DNA of 32,302 bases from a virus, in the IMG/VR virus record IMGVR_UViG_3300009081_000030, positions 1 to 32,302 of that record. The stretch is one strand, 5' to 3'. The first letter of the stretch is position 1. Every line of letters starts with the position of its first letter. Position numbers and translations under genes: made by a program. This document shows, in pieces, positions 1-8,500 of the stretch. The notes under the pieces were generated by a model. The model was not told where the DNA came from. It saw only the letters and a list, made by a program, of their open reading frames with translations, and ran no database searches.

Positions 1-61
1 GCGGCTGCGGGTTGCCGTCGATCTCGTTCCAGTTGGCGACGACAGACGGCGGAGCAGTCAT
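1..61 (-). CDS. Partial virion-module gene, 5' end only
   Basis: An ATG at 61-59 overlaps the stop of the upstream connector-type gene in the ATGA arrangement used throughout this operon. The frame stays open to the window edge and gives 20 residues beginning MTAPPSVVANW. Too little is present to name a product. By position after the capsid and connector-type genes it is probably the next head-tail joining or tail gene. Confidence 0.6.
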   Translation of the reverse strand, partial: MTAPPSVVANWNEIDGNPQP

Positions 62-939
62 AACGGCAACCTCACCACTTCCTTGAAGGCGATCTCGCGG
101 CTCGGTGCCGGACCCCAGATCATGGCTTGACGAGTAAATTCCCTGGCTGCCATCTCTTGAGTGGCTTGAAGATTTCCTGCTGCCGCGGCGTACATTCTTG
201 AAGGAAAGAGTTGCCACGCGGAGATATGCCCCGCGGCCGCGGCATAGTCCAGGTCGACCGCCAGCATGTCGTCGTCCTGGGTCGGACCCGTGACGGACTC
301 ATCGCCGTTGACCCACGACCAGACTGGACGCAGCACGGTGCACCACTGGCCCGCGGGCGACATAGGACCGCTGGCCGTAAGCAGCACGTGCCCGGCCTGG
401 GTGATGGCCTCGAACGGCACCGCGCCCGTGGCGTACCCGTAGCCAGCCTGGACGCGCAGCACCTGCGACGGGTCGGTCACCCACGGCAGCGTCGCGGTCA
501 CGTCGATCTGGCCACCCGAGACGTTCGGGTACAGCCGCCCGCGGTCCTCGAAGAAGCACCGCCGGAGCCCCGCCAGCACCACCGGCCGCAGCTCCTGCGA
601 CGGATGCAAATGCATGAAGTCCGCGAGCTCGCCCGAGTACATCGGCTCGCGCCAGTTGCGATCGACGATCACGCGGCCCGCGCCCGAGTCGAAGGTCTGC
701 ACCATGCGCACGCGGTCGACCTCGTCTATTGGTTCAGGCGTAGGGCTGCCGTCGATGAGAAGACCCCGCCGCAGCAGCCACAGGTTCTCGGGTCCGCCCA
801 GGAGCGCGTTGGTCTTCAGGCTGGACATGATGGCGCTCGTCGTGGTCGACGACGTGGGCTCGCCCGTGTCCTGGTACGCCTGGAAGAACGGGCCGGTCCG
901 CCTCGCGATTTCCCTCTCCAGCTCCGCGAGACTGATCAT
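58..939 (-). CDS. Putative head-tail connector or other virion protein, 293 aa
   Basis: The frame is open further upstream, but the ATG at 939-937 overlaps the preceding gene's TGA (ATGA), so a 293-residue protein starting MISLAELERE is the best model; the longer version would run through the upstream gene in another frame. The protein is soluble, without membrane segments. It has an N-terminal helix, a central stretch rich in aromatic and charged residues (GRVIVDRNWREPMYSGEL, about 88-105) and a C-terminal Ala-rich helical part. I do not recognise the family with certainty. Position downstream of the capsid protein and two small head-type proteins suggests a connector, adaptor or neck component. 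This is inference from gene order, not from a motif. Confidence 0.7.
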   Translation of the reverse strand: MISLAELEREIARRTGPFFQAYQDTGEPTSSTTTSAIMSSLKTNALLGGPENLWLLRRGLLIDGSPTPEPIDEVDRVRMVQTFDSGAGRVIVDRNWREPMYSGELADFMHLHPSQELRPVVLAGLRRCFFEDRGRLYPNVSGGQIDVTATLPWVTDPSQVLRVQAGYGYATGAVPFEAITQAGHVLLTASGPMSPAGQWCTVLRPVWSWVNGDESVTGPTQDDDMLAVDLDYAAAAGHISAWQLFPSRMYAAAAGNLQATQEMAAREFTRQAMIWGPAPSREIAFKEVVRLPL

Positions 940-1157
940 TGCGCTTGCTGCTGTGGCTCCGTCTGTTGTTCTGGCGGCGCGGCCAGCATGCCCTCGGGCA
1001 CGCCGTCGAGCAGCTCGGCCTTGCCCTCGAGCAGCAGCACCTTGATGTAGTCGTAGTCGTCGGGGTCGTAGTCCGTCTCGTGCCCGGCGCCGTAGACGGT
1101 GCCCAGCTTGTCGGGCCGCGGATCGGCGGACGGCGCGATGAACCGCACGCGTGGCAT
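936..1157 (-). CDS. Small head-module protein, 73 aa (paralogue of its upstream neighbour)
   Basis: The start ATG overlaps the previous stop (TGATG) and the stop overlaps the next start (ATGA), so it is translated as part of a coupled run. The protein begins MPRVRFIAPSADP and has a central acidic DYDPDDYDY segment, a GKAELL motif and a Gln-rich tail. Its layout, a short basic beta-type start, a Gly-Glu/Asp acidic centre, a G-A-E motif and a polar tail, matches the adjacent 86-aa protein. The pair probably arose by tandem duplication. Small proteins of this shape are common after phage capsid genes, but no exact function is known to me. Confidence 0.75.
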   Translation of the reverse strand: MPRVRFIAPSADPRPDKLGTVYGAGHETDYDPDDYDYIKVLLLEGKAELLDGVPEGMLAAPPEQQTEPQQQAQ

Positions 1158-1417
1158 CAGGTCTTCTTCCTTGTCCTGGGCGGCTCGTCTTCGACCGACT
1201 CTGCCTCACCCGCCTGGCCGCGCGTCATGCGCGCCGAGTAGTTGCCTTCAGCCTCGGGCGAAGCGTGCTCCTTCTGTTCCTGCTCGCTGGCCTCCACGGC
1301 GCCCGACTGACGCAAGGCGGCATACGCCTCGTCGTCGAGATCGACCTCCTGACCGGGCGCCAGCGGCGATCCATCTTTCGGATTCGTCGTAGCAACGATG
1401 ACTCTGGTTTTCGGCAT
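1157..1417 (-). CDS. Small head-module protein, 86 aa
   Basis: Start ATG overlaps the preceding TAA (TAATG) and the end overlaps the next gene (TGATG). The sequence begins MPKTRVIVATTNPKDG and carries GQEVDLDDEAYAALRQSGAVE, the pattern seen in many small phage structural proteins in which a 'G-x-E-V-D-L' strand is followed by an acidic helix ending in G-A. The C-terminal half is low-complexity, Glu/Arg-rich and probably disordered. It pairs with the next gene as a likely paralogue. Role in the capsid or neck is inferred from position only. Confidence 0.75.
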   Translation of the reverse strand: MPKTRVIVATTNPKDGSPLAPGQEVDLDDEAYAALRQSGAVEASEQEQKEHASPEAEGNYSARMTRGQAGEAESVEDEPPRTRKKT

Positions 1418-1551
1418 TAGCGTTTCTTCCTCGACTTTCCCGCTGAGCGGTACGCGGCAGCGACAGCCTGCTTGACCGGCCTGCCGCTGCGCACCATCTC
1501 CCTGATGTTGCTGCTGATTGTTTTCTTCGAGGAACCCTTCTTCAGGGGCAT
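1417..1551 (-). CDS. Small basic phage protein, 44 aa
   Basis: The frame is open far upstream into the capsid gene, but only the last 44 codons make sense: from the ATG at 1551-1549 the product begins MPLKKGSSKKTISSN and ends SAGKSRKKR. Very short Lys/Arg-rich proteins of this form ('MPLKKG..KK.IS.NI.E....G.P.KQAVA.A...AGKS') recur in phage head modules. It contains an internal helix with GRPVKQAVAAAYR. The stop overlaps the next gene's ATG. Function is not established; DNA or capsid-interior association would fit its charge. Confidence 0.75.
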   Translation of the reverse strand: MPLKKGSSKKTISSNIREMVRSGRPVKQAVAAAYRSAGKSRKKR

Positions 1552-1556
1552 GAGCG

Positions 1557-1712
1557 TTACGGCCTGGGTGGGACCGGCTCCGGCTGTGGCTTGGGATCCG
1601 GCGCCTCGGGCTGGTCGTCGTCGTCCGGCTCCGGCGGAGTCGGCGGGTTGGGATCGGGTTGGCCGCGCATAAGATTCAGTTGCTCCCCCAATATAGTTAG
1701 CGGCACGTCCAT
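1557..1712 (-). CDS. Acidic proline-rich small protein, 51 aa
   Basis: A short frame between the capsid gene and the 44-aa gene. ATG at 1712-1710, stop TAA at 1559-1557. The first 15 residues (MDVPLTILGEQLNLM) could form one amphipathic helix; the rest is a Pro/Asp/Glu tail with a DDDD run and repeated Pro-Glu-Pro and Pro-Asp-Pro steps. A GGAGAGGG element near the end of the capsid gene lies upstream. The tail composition is unusual enough that conservation should decide whether this is a gene. If real, it is a disordered accessory head protein. Confidence 0.5.
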   Translation of the reverse strand: MDVPLTILGEQLNLMRGQPDPNPPTPPEPDDDDQPEAPDPKPQPEPVPPRP

Positions 1713-1727
1713 GGTATTTTCGGAGAG

Positions 1728-2735
1728 TTAGCCCTCTCCGCCTGTGGTCGCCTTCTGCTTGATCGTGAAGAACGGGTAGCGGCTGGCCTTGGTCGGCTGT
1801 TGGCGATTGATGGGATTCGGAATGGCCCAGGCAAACCTCGCGGTCACACGCAATGCCACCATGTCCTGTTGGAGCAGGTTGTACTGAATGATGGGCGGCG
1901 ATCCGTTGTCGGTGATCACGCCCGTGTCGAACATCTCCATATCGATGTCCTCGCGAATCGCGAGCATCGACTGCTCCCACTCGCCGCCGATCATCGAGTA
2001 GCCCGTGGCACCCGTGGCGAACGCCGAGAGACCAGCGTTGTTGAACACGATCGGCTCGCCGAACAACTGGCCCACGCGCGCGTCGGCGGTCGGCGCCTGA
2101 TCCGGGTAGTAGATGAACTCCTTGTCAGTAGTGCGCAGGCCGCGCAGCTTGGCCCGCACCTGGCGCCTGGCCCAGAAGCCGCTGATATCGAAACCGTCTT
2201 CTTCGACCTTGGCCATGCCGTTGTTGACATCGTCGAGGAAATCGACGGTGGACGTGCCCGCCACCACCTCGTTGCCTGCCGCGAGGGCGCCGGCGACGAT
2301 GCTCGGCGGAAACGTGGTCGGCGCGTTCAAGCCAAAGAAAATGGCCTCATCGAGCGCCACGCCGAACGCCTCGGTCACCTTGGGCCGCACCTGGCTCCAG
2401 AAGTCGTAGTCCATGTCCGACAGCAGGTTCTTGCTGATGGGCACGATGACTGCGATCTCCTCGGCATTGAGGTAGACGTTGTCCCAGGCCAGGGTGGTCG
2501 TCTGCTTCATGCCAATATCGCGGGCGTCGAGCGAGGCGCCCGTGACCCAGTACGCGGTCGGCAACTGGCTCATCACCGGGATGCGCTGCTGCGCCCGCTT
2601 CATGCGCACGTGCGGCATGAGCCTGAGTGCGGCTGACTTCTCTTCGATGCTCTGAACGATGGACCGCTGAACTTCCTCGGGGATGAGCGGCCCACCGCCA
2701 GGTGTGGCACGGGTCGCGATCGAGTTGTAGGGCAC
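1728..2735 (-). CDS. Major capsid protein (HK97-fold)
   Basis: 335 residues, GTG start at 2735-2733 with a good Shine-Dalgarno AGAGGAGC just upstream. The N-terminal helix (IPEEVQRSIVQSIEEKSAALRL, about 18-39) leads into MSQLPTAYWVTG, then KQTTTLAWDNVYLNAEEIAVIVPIS near 77-101, which is the E-loop to spine-helix transition typical of HK97-fold capsids. A long helix with ALDEAIFFGLN and a C-terminal strand set ending RVTARFAWAIPNP follow. Length is short for the family and there is no N-terminal delta domain or fused protease, so a separate scaffold is expected; the gene just upstream fits. No prohead protease was found in the window. Confidence 0.9.
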   Translation of the reverse strand: MPYNSIATRATPGGGPLIPEEVQRSIVQSIEEKSAALRLMPHVRMKRAQQRIPVMSQLPTAYWVTGASLDARDIGMKQTTTLAWDNVYLNAEEIAVIVPISKNLLSDMDYDFWSQVRPKVTEAFGVALDEAIFFGLNAPTTFPPSIVAGALAAGNEVVAGTSTVDFLDDVNNGMAKVEEDGFDISGFWARRQVRAKLRGLRTTDKEFIYYPDQAPTADARVGQLFGEPIVFNNAGLSAFATGATGYSMIGGEWEQSMLAIREDIDMEMFDTGVITDNGSPPIIQYNLLQQDMVALRVTARFAWAIPNPINRQQPTKASRYPFFTIKQKATTGGEG

Positions 2736-2775
2736 CTCTTGCTCCTCTGTGGGGGCCGAGGTGCGCTACGTCATC

Positions 2776-3528
2776 TCAGCCCGCTTCGTTGTGATTGCGC
2801 GTGCCGTAGAAGCCGCGCAGAATCCCGGACACGGTCTGGTCGGCTTCTGAGGCGCTCAGCGCGGGCAGGAGCTCTGGTTCCACCGTCTGGCCGCGGCTCT
2901 CCGCCAGTACCTGCTTGCGGAACGCCGCGTTGGATCTGAGCTTCCGTTCGGCCTGCTTTTCGCCTTCGGCCTTCCAGTGCTTTTCGAGTGCTTTCATGGC
3001 TTCGGTCACAACCAGCTTGCGACCCTTGAGTCCCTGGCCCGCGCCGTCCATCTTGAAGATCCGCTCGCGCTCCGCCTGTGGGAGCCGCTCGATCAGCGGG
3101 TCGATCGCCACGCGATCGTGCTCGCCGCTCAGCCCCTGCAGGAAGCCCTGCACCTGGCTGGTGCTCTGAATTTCCTGCTCGGCCTTGCGCTCTTCCTCGG
3201 CATACGCCCACGGGTCGGTGTCCCGCAGTCGCTTCCGCTCTTGCGCTCGAGCTTCCTGCTGCCGCTTGAACTCACGACGGTCCGTTTCGGCCTGGACTCG
3301 ACGGTCTAACTCCTCCTGGGACAGCTCCAGCTTCTTCGACGCCTGCGCCTCAACAGCCGCGTCCTCGGGCTCCGGTTCAGGCTCCTGTCCACGACGGGTG
3401 AACATTTTCCGCCACCACGCGGGCGATGAAGCCTTCTCCTCAGAACGCTCCGAACTCGGCTCCGACGACGGTGCATCGGTGCTCTGGACTTCCTCGGAAG
3501 GGGTGTTTTGCAGTTGTTCGTCGGCCAT
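2776..3528 (-). CDS. Putative scaffolding protein, 250 aa
   Basis: ATG start with GAGGAGAG upstream. The N-terminal 60 residues are acidic and Ser/Glu-rich and contain a WWRKMF patch. The centre (about 65-125) is a highly charged probable coiled coil (DRRVQAETDRREFKRQQEARAQ). The C-terminal part is basic and helical (KHWKAEGEKQAERKLRSN) before a short tail. This composition and the location immediately before the major capsid gene are typical of phage scaffolds, which are poorly conserved in sequence. It could instead be a capsid decoration or internal protein, but the lack of any other scaffold makes scaffolding the best reading. Confidence 0.7.
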   Translation of the reverse strand: MADEQLQNTPSEEVQSTDAPSSEPSSERSEEKASSPAWWRKMFTRRGQEPEPEPEDAAVEAQASKKLELSQEELDRRVQAETDRREFKRQQEARAQERKRLRDTDPWAYAEEERKAEQEIQSTSQVQGFLQGLSGEHDRVAIDPLIERLPQAERERIFKMDGAGQGLKGRKLVVTEAMKALEKHWKAEGEKQAERKLRSNAAFRKQVLAESRGQTVEPELLPALSASEADQTVSGILRGFYGTRNHNEAG

Positions 3529-3559
3529 CCTAGTCTCTCCTCACCAGGGGTTCAAAGCA

Positions 3560-5533
3560 TCAATACGGCACGGGCATGGCGTACTGCCCGCCGTACTGGT
3601 ACGTGGGCGGCACGTAGCGCTCCGGGCCAAGTCCTCCCGCGCCCAGCCCCGCGGCCAGCGCCTGCTGGTTGAACGGCATCTGATTGACCGCCGTGGGCAC
3701 AGGACGACGGACAACTGGCCGTGGCGCGGGCCGCGGCGCGAGCGCAACAGGCGGCACGTACGGCGCGATCTCTTCCTGCGGCTGGTTTATCAGTGCCTCA
3801 AGATCGGCCGTCACCTGCGCCTGCTGGGCATCCCGCGCCGCGTTGGCGGCCTCCATCTGATAGCTCCACTGGTTCTCGCCCTCGGGCGTGGTAATGATCG
3901 GCGTGGCGTGGAACAGATTGGGCGCCGTGCCTGGAGCTGGAAGACCGGCCAGTGGATCCGTTACAGGCGCAATGACTGGCGCCGTGGCCGGCCCTCCGCC
4001 TAAGCCTGAGGTATAGCTCGTGCGATTCAGCGCGTCGGCCGGGTTCATGGTCATCCAGCTCGGCTGGCCCGTGCCCGTCATCTGCGCCGCCATGGGATCG
4101 ATGTACTTCAGCGCCTCGGCCGTCGCCCGCGCCGCCTCGCCCGCCACGTCGCGATCGGGACGCGCCAGCTTGGTGTAGTCGATTGGCCCGGCGGCCTGGC
4201 CCTGCGCGGTCGCGTTCCAGACCTTGCCCATCTCGCCGAGGAAGTCGCCCGAGACCGTGCGCTTCTGCTGGTCTTCGATCGCCCGCTGGGCCAGCGTGCC
4301 CGCGCCCAGCGCGGCGGTCTGGGCCGACGTGCGCATGCCGGCGAGCTCTTTGCCGCGCTGGAATTGCGCCTCTTCCCCCGCGGCCCGCAGCGCGGCGGTC
4401 TGGGGCTCGACGTTCTGGTCCCACCAGGTGTTGAACTCGGCCAGCGCCTGGTCAGCGGTATACGTCCCGCTGACCTTCTTCATGACCTCGTCCTTCTTCT
4501 GCTGGGCCAGCGTCTGGAGCTGGCCGACCCGCGCGGCCACGTCGCCCGTCGTCTTGGGCTGCCAGTTCGGATTCTCGACGGTGACCGGCTTGCCCTCGGC
4601 GTCGGTGCGGACGATGTAGCGCTGGTCCGATGGCGCGCTCAGCGTGGTCGACTCGCGCGGCGTGGCCCGCTCGCCCACGTCGGTGACCGTCCACTCCCCA
4701 CCCGAGTACGTCTCGGTGACCTTGTAGCCCTCTTTCGTGTTCGGGCGGGTCTGCCCCTCCGTGGGTTGACCGGGCTTGGCCGGATCCCCGTACGCGACAG
4801 TCGTCCACTCGCCACCGACGAACTTCTCGGTGACGTGGTAACCATCCTTGACGTTGGATCGCTCCTGTCCCTCAGTTGGCTGCGGCTTGCCCGCGTTGTG
4901 CGTCGTGAGCGACTTGCCGTCCCACGAATAGATCGCGCCCGTCGACTGGTTCTGGATGATCTGCGGCTTGTCGGGCGTGGCCGCGATGAGCGGCGTGAGC
5001 TTCGCCCCATCCCACGAATAGACAGCCCCGCCCGCCCCGGACACGACGGTCGGCTTCCCGCCAGCCGCCACGTCGGGCACGTCGATGGTCGTATTCGTGG
5101 CCGGGTCGCGCAGCTTGATGACCCTGCTCGGATTGTTCGGATCGTAGATCCGCTCGAGCTGGTCGGCCGCCGTGGGTGTGGGCTTGGTCGCCGTCGCGGA
5201 TGGGTCCGGCCAGTCGGTGTATTGCCCTGTCGCAGGGTCATACACCTTGACGACACGCGTCGTCGTGTCACCCGCCGGAATAGGGTTGCCATTGATATCA
5301 ATGCGCACCTTGTCGCCCAAGGGACTCGGCGCGGGACGTACCTGCGACACCGTGGCGATCGAGTTCAGCACCTGGCGGTAGTTGTCCTCGAGCTTGTCGA
5401 GACGCTCCCGCGCAAGCAGTGCCGTCGAGGTCGGCTTCCCGGTTTCTCCAACCTCCTGGGCTGCTGCCCGCGCCTCATCGATCTGCTGCTTCATCACCGC
5501 AGCTTCTTGTTGCAGCGCTTGCAGTGTCTCCAT
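3560..5533 (-). CDS. Large repeat-containing virion protein, 657 aa
   Basis: ATG start with AGGGAGAAGG just upstream, 11 bp after the stop of the 2060-aa gene. Residues 1-65 are a coiled coil. Residues 90-300 are beta-type repeats: two YSWDG.xLT units near 172-180 and 202-210, and two roughly 37-residue units near 219-256 and 257-293 sharing P-T-E-G-Q, K-x-G-Y-x-V-T-E and G-G-E-W-T. Residues 330-500 are helical and Ala/Gln-rich, and the last 150 are Pro/Ala-rich, ending in a Tyr/Gly/Pro tail. Not recognised as a known family. It lies between the ejection-type protein and the scaffold candidate, so a second internal virion or ejection protein is plausible. Confidence 0.75.
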   Translation of the reverse strand: METLQALQQEAAVMKQQIDEARAAAQEVGETGKPTSTALLARERLDKLEDNYRQVLNSIATVSQVRPAPSPLGDKVRIDINGNPIPAGDTTTRVVKVYDPATGQYTDWPDPSATATKPTPTAADQLERIYDPNNPSRVIKLRDPATNTTIDVPDVAAGGKPTVVSGAGGAVYSWDGAKLTPLIAATPDKPQIIQNQSTGAIYSWDGKSLTTHNAGKPQPTEGQERSNVKDGYHVTEKFVGGEWTTVAYGDPAKPGQPTEGQTRPNTKEGYKVTETYSGGEWTVTDVGERATPRESTTLSAPSDQRYIVRTDAEGKPVTVENPNWQPKTTGDVAARVGQLQTLAQQKKDEVMKKVSGTYTADQALAEFNTWWDQNVEPQTAALRAAGEEAQFQRGKELAGMRTSAQTAALGAGTLAQRAIEDQQKRTVSGDFLGEMGKVWNATAQGQAAGPIDYTKLARPDRDVAGEAARATAEALKYIDPMAAQMTGTGQPSWMTMNPADALNRTSYTSGLGGGPATAPVIAPVTDPLAGLPAPGTAPNLFHATPIITTPEGENQWSYQMEAANAARDAQQAQVTADLEALINQPQEEIAPYVPPVALAPRPAPRPVVRRPVPTAVNQMPFNQQALAAGLGAGGLGPERYVPPTYQYGGQYAMPVPY

Positions 5534-5544
5534 GCCTTCTCCCT

Positions 5545-8500
5545 CTAACGCTTCACGCGCTTGTCGCGCTCGGCAGCCAGCGCACGCTGCACCTCGTACC
5601 GAATCTCAGCTTTCTGATCCTCGAACTCCTGACTTTCGATCCGATACAACGGGTTGATCGTCTTGCCATACGTGAGCGCGAGCACGATCTCGTCGTCGCT
5701 CGGTTCGGGTGCGCGCGCGGGATCCTGTTTCCAGGCGTCGTACTTCGAGCGCGCCTGGTCGATCTGCCGCTGCAACTTAGGATCTTCCACGCCCACGTAC
5801 TTCTCAGGCAGACCCAGGTCGCGGTCTTTCGGCTCCACACCGGCGATGTCCTGCGCCTGCGCCTCCAGCTCGGCCTCGAACGAACGCAACATCGATTGCT
5901 GCGCGTCCGGCGTGGCCGCCTTGAACACCGCGCTGTTTTCGACATCGGCCAGCATCTTCTGACGATTGATGTCCATGATCTCGTCCGCCCTGGCATACGC
6001 CTCGCTGCGCTGCTCCTCGCCCGCGGTGCGCAGGAACCGACCGGCGATGCCGCCCACCAGCGGGATGTCGCGTGCGCCCGGCACGCCCTTGGCCGGGCGC
6101 TCCGGCAGCGCGTTGCCCGTACGCGTGATGATCTCGTCGGCCAGGCCCAGTGCGGCCTCGCCCGGTCCAGGCGAGATCGCGCGGATCGCGTAGTCGATGG
6201 CCAGCGGCGGCTTCTGCGACACGCCCGGCAGACCGGACGCGCTCAAATGCCGCGCAGCCTGCGACGTGCGCTCGTTGTACTGCCAGGTCGGCGGCAACCC
6301 CTGCATGCTCTCGGACACGATCGGCTGGTCGCGGAAATAGTCGTAGTTCCCGCTGAGCTCCAGCGCGGTCTTGGCCGGCGGCGGCACAAGCGAAGCAAGG
6401 CCGCCCATCTCGGGCTCGACCGGCGACAACGTCCCGAACACCTCGAGCGCCAGCCGCTCCCAGGTGCGCGGGTTGTCGCCGTACATGCGGCCCATGACCT
6501 CGCGAATCAGCGGCACCAGCATGCCCACACCGCCGCGCAGCGGCACGAACGCGAGGCCGCGTTTACCCTCGCCCTCGGGCTCGCGGGGATCCAGCAACGC
6601 CAGCCCGTGGTCGCGCAGATGGCGGCTTACGTCGCGATGATCCTCCTGCGATATGGCGCGGTTGTAGATCTCGCTGGCGACGATGGTACCGATGATCACC
6701 CCTTGCGCCACGGCTGAGGCGCGCGGATTCTTCTTCGTCAGCGCGCCGAACTCGGCCGCCGCCTGGGTCGTCGCATTCAGGAACGGCATCAAGTTGTTCA
6801 TCTGCTTCGTCCACGCGCCACCGGCGTCGAAGTCGGCCGTCTGGGTCCGCTTGGCGAACGCCGCCTCGGCAGGTGATAGTCCCAGCCGCTCGGCACGGGC
6901 AAACGCGCCCAGCCTGGGCGCCTCCTCGATGGGCTTCCCGACCACGTTCAGCGGCCGGCTCCAGAACAGCCCGGCCACGTCGGTCGCAGCGCCCCACGAA
7001 TCCTTGAGCGCCGTCGTCACGTCCTTCTGGGTACGGATCGGCCTGACCCACACGCGATCGCCCATCAGCTCGCGCGCGATCGCATCCGGGTTCTCGTAAC
7101 GCGTCCTGGGACCGCCCACCGTGGCGCCCGCCTCGCGCGCCCGCTGCACCAGCTCGGGGTCGCCGCCCAGCCGCCGCGGAAGCTGCGCGCGGTAGCCGGT
7201 CATCAGATCTCCGAGTGACGCGGCGCGCTCGCCCCAATCCGCACGCTCGCCAACCGCTACATTCTTGAGTGCAGTGCGCCGCTCGGTCAGCGATGCATCG
7301 GGACCGAAGACCACAGCCAGACCTTTGGCCAGATCTCTGCGCGCCTTGGCGCCCTCGACCGGCAGCGGCGCGTCGACCGCAAAGCGATACAGGCTCCATA
7401 ACAGGTCGTTGGTCCCGTTGAAGGCGATGAACCCCGGTCGCAGCGCCGTGGCGCCTGCCCGCAGCGGCAACGACGCGCCCGACAGGAACATGCCCAGGAT
7501 GCCCGCATTCGGCTTGCTCAGGTCGAGCGTGCCCTCGAGCCCCTCGACCACGGCGATGCTCTGCTTGCCATTTTCGCCGTCCATGTAGGACATGGTGACG
7601 TAGCCCTTGGGCGGCTTCTCGCCAGCCTTGAGCGGCTTGATGAACAGATCCATGCCCGGCGTCTTACTCCACCCGGCGACGGTCCGCATGATCTCGTTGC
7701 GCTGCGCCAGCCCCTCAGCGCGCGTGGCCATGTCGACCATGCTCGAGGTCGGGTTCATGCGCGCTCGCTCCGTACCTTGCACGGACAAGCGCTGGATGCC
7801 GTTGGAGCCCACGCTGAAGGACTTCCCGCCCTGCGGCAGCGAGTCGATCGCTTCCTGCGACATGTCGTCGAGGATGTCGGTGTGGACGTAGTGCGGGAAG
7901 TGGTCTTCGAGGAACTGACGCTGCGTCTCACCGATGACACCCGCCCTGGCCAGCCGATCGCGCCAGTGACGGCTGCTGGCCCACACGGATTCGGCGGCCT
8001 TTTCCAATAACGCGAAATCGTCGTCACCCACCCGCTGGCGCGTGGCTTCGCGAACCGCATCGGGGGCCTGACCGGTGCCGCCGCCACTGAACTTGCGCGC
8101 GCCAAACGCCGCCTGCCCGGCGGCAGCGGCCCGTTCGGCACGCGCCGCCTCGGCCGCCGCGGTCTCGGCCTGCAGGTGCTCCATGGCCCGATCCAACCTG
8201 GTCTGCGCCCGTGCGACCACATCCTGCTGCGCCGCCGCACCGCGTGCCTCGACGTTGCGCTGCGCACGAGCGAGGTCGCGTTCGGCGTACTGCACGTCGC
8301 GTGCAGCACGCGCCATGGCCGGCGTTTCGACCGGGCCGCGCTCCTCGATACGGGCGATGTCTGCCTCAGCCCGCTCGCCAATCCGCGTCTGCCTGGCCTC
8401 GCTGGCCGCGCCTGCGGACTCTTCTGCTTTCATGAGCTGCCACTCGGCGCGGTCGAGCTCGCGCTCCGCGGCGCGGAGCCGCACCGGGTCCGGCAGCGGT

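Noticed and set aside
1417-1980. 187-codon minus-strand frame overlapping the capsid gene
   Set aside because: Only its last 44 codons resemble a protein; the rest is the capsid gene in another frame.
4364-6717. Long plus-strand frames (394 and 432 codons) opposite the 657-aa and 2060-aa genes
   Set aside because: Arg/Leu-rich antisense shadows typical of GC-rich coding DNA; no motif, no ribosome site.
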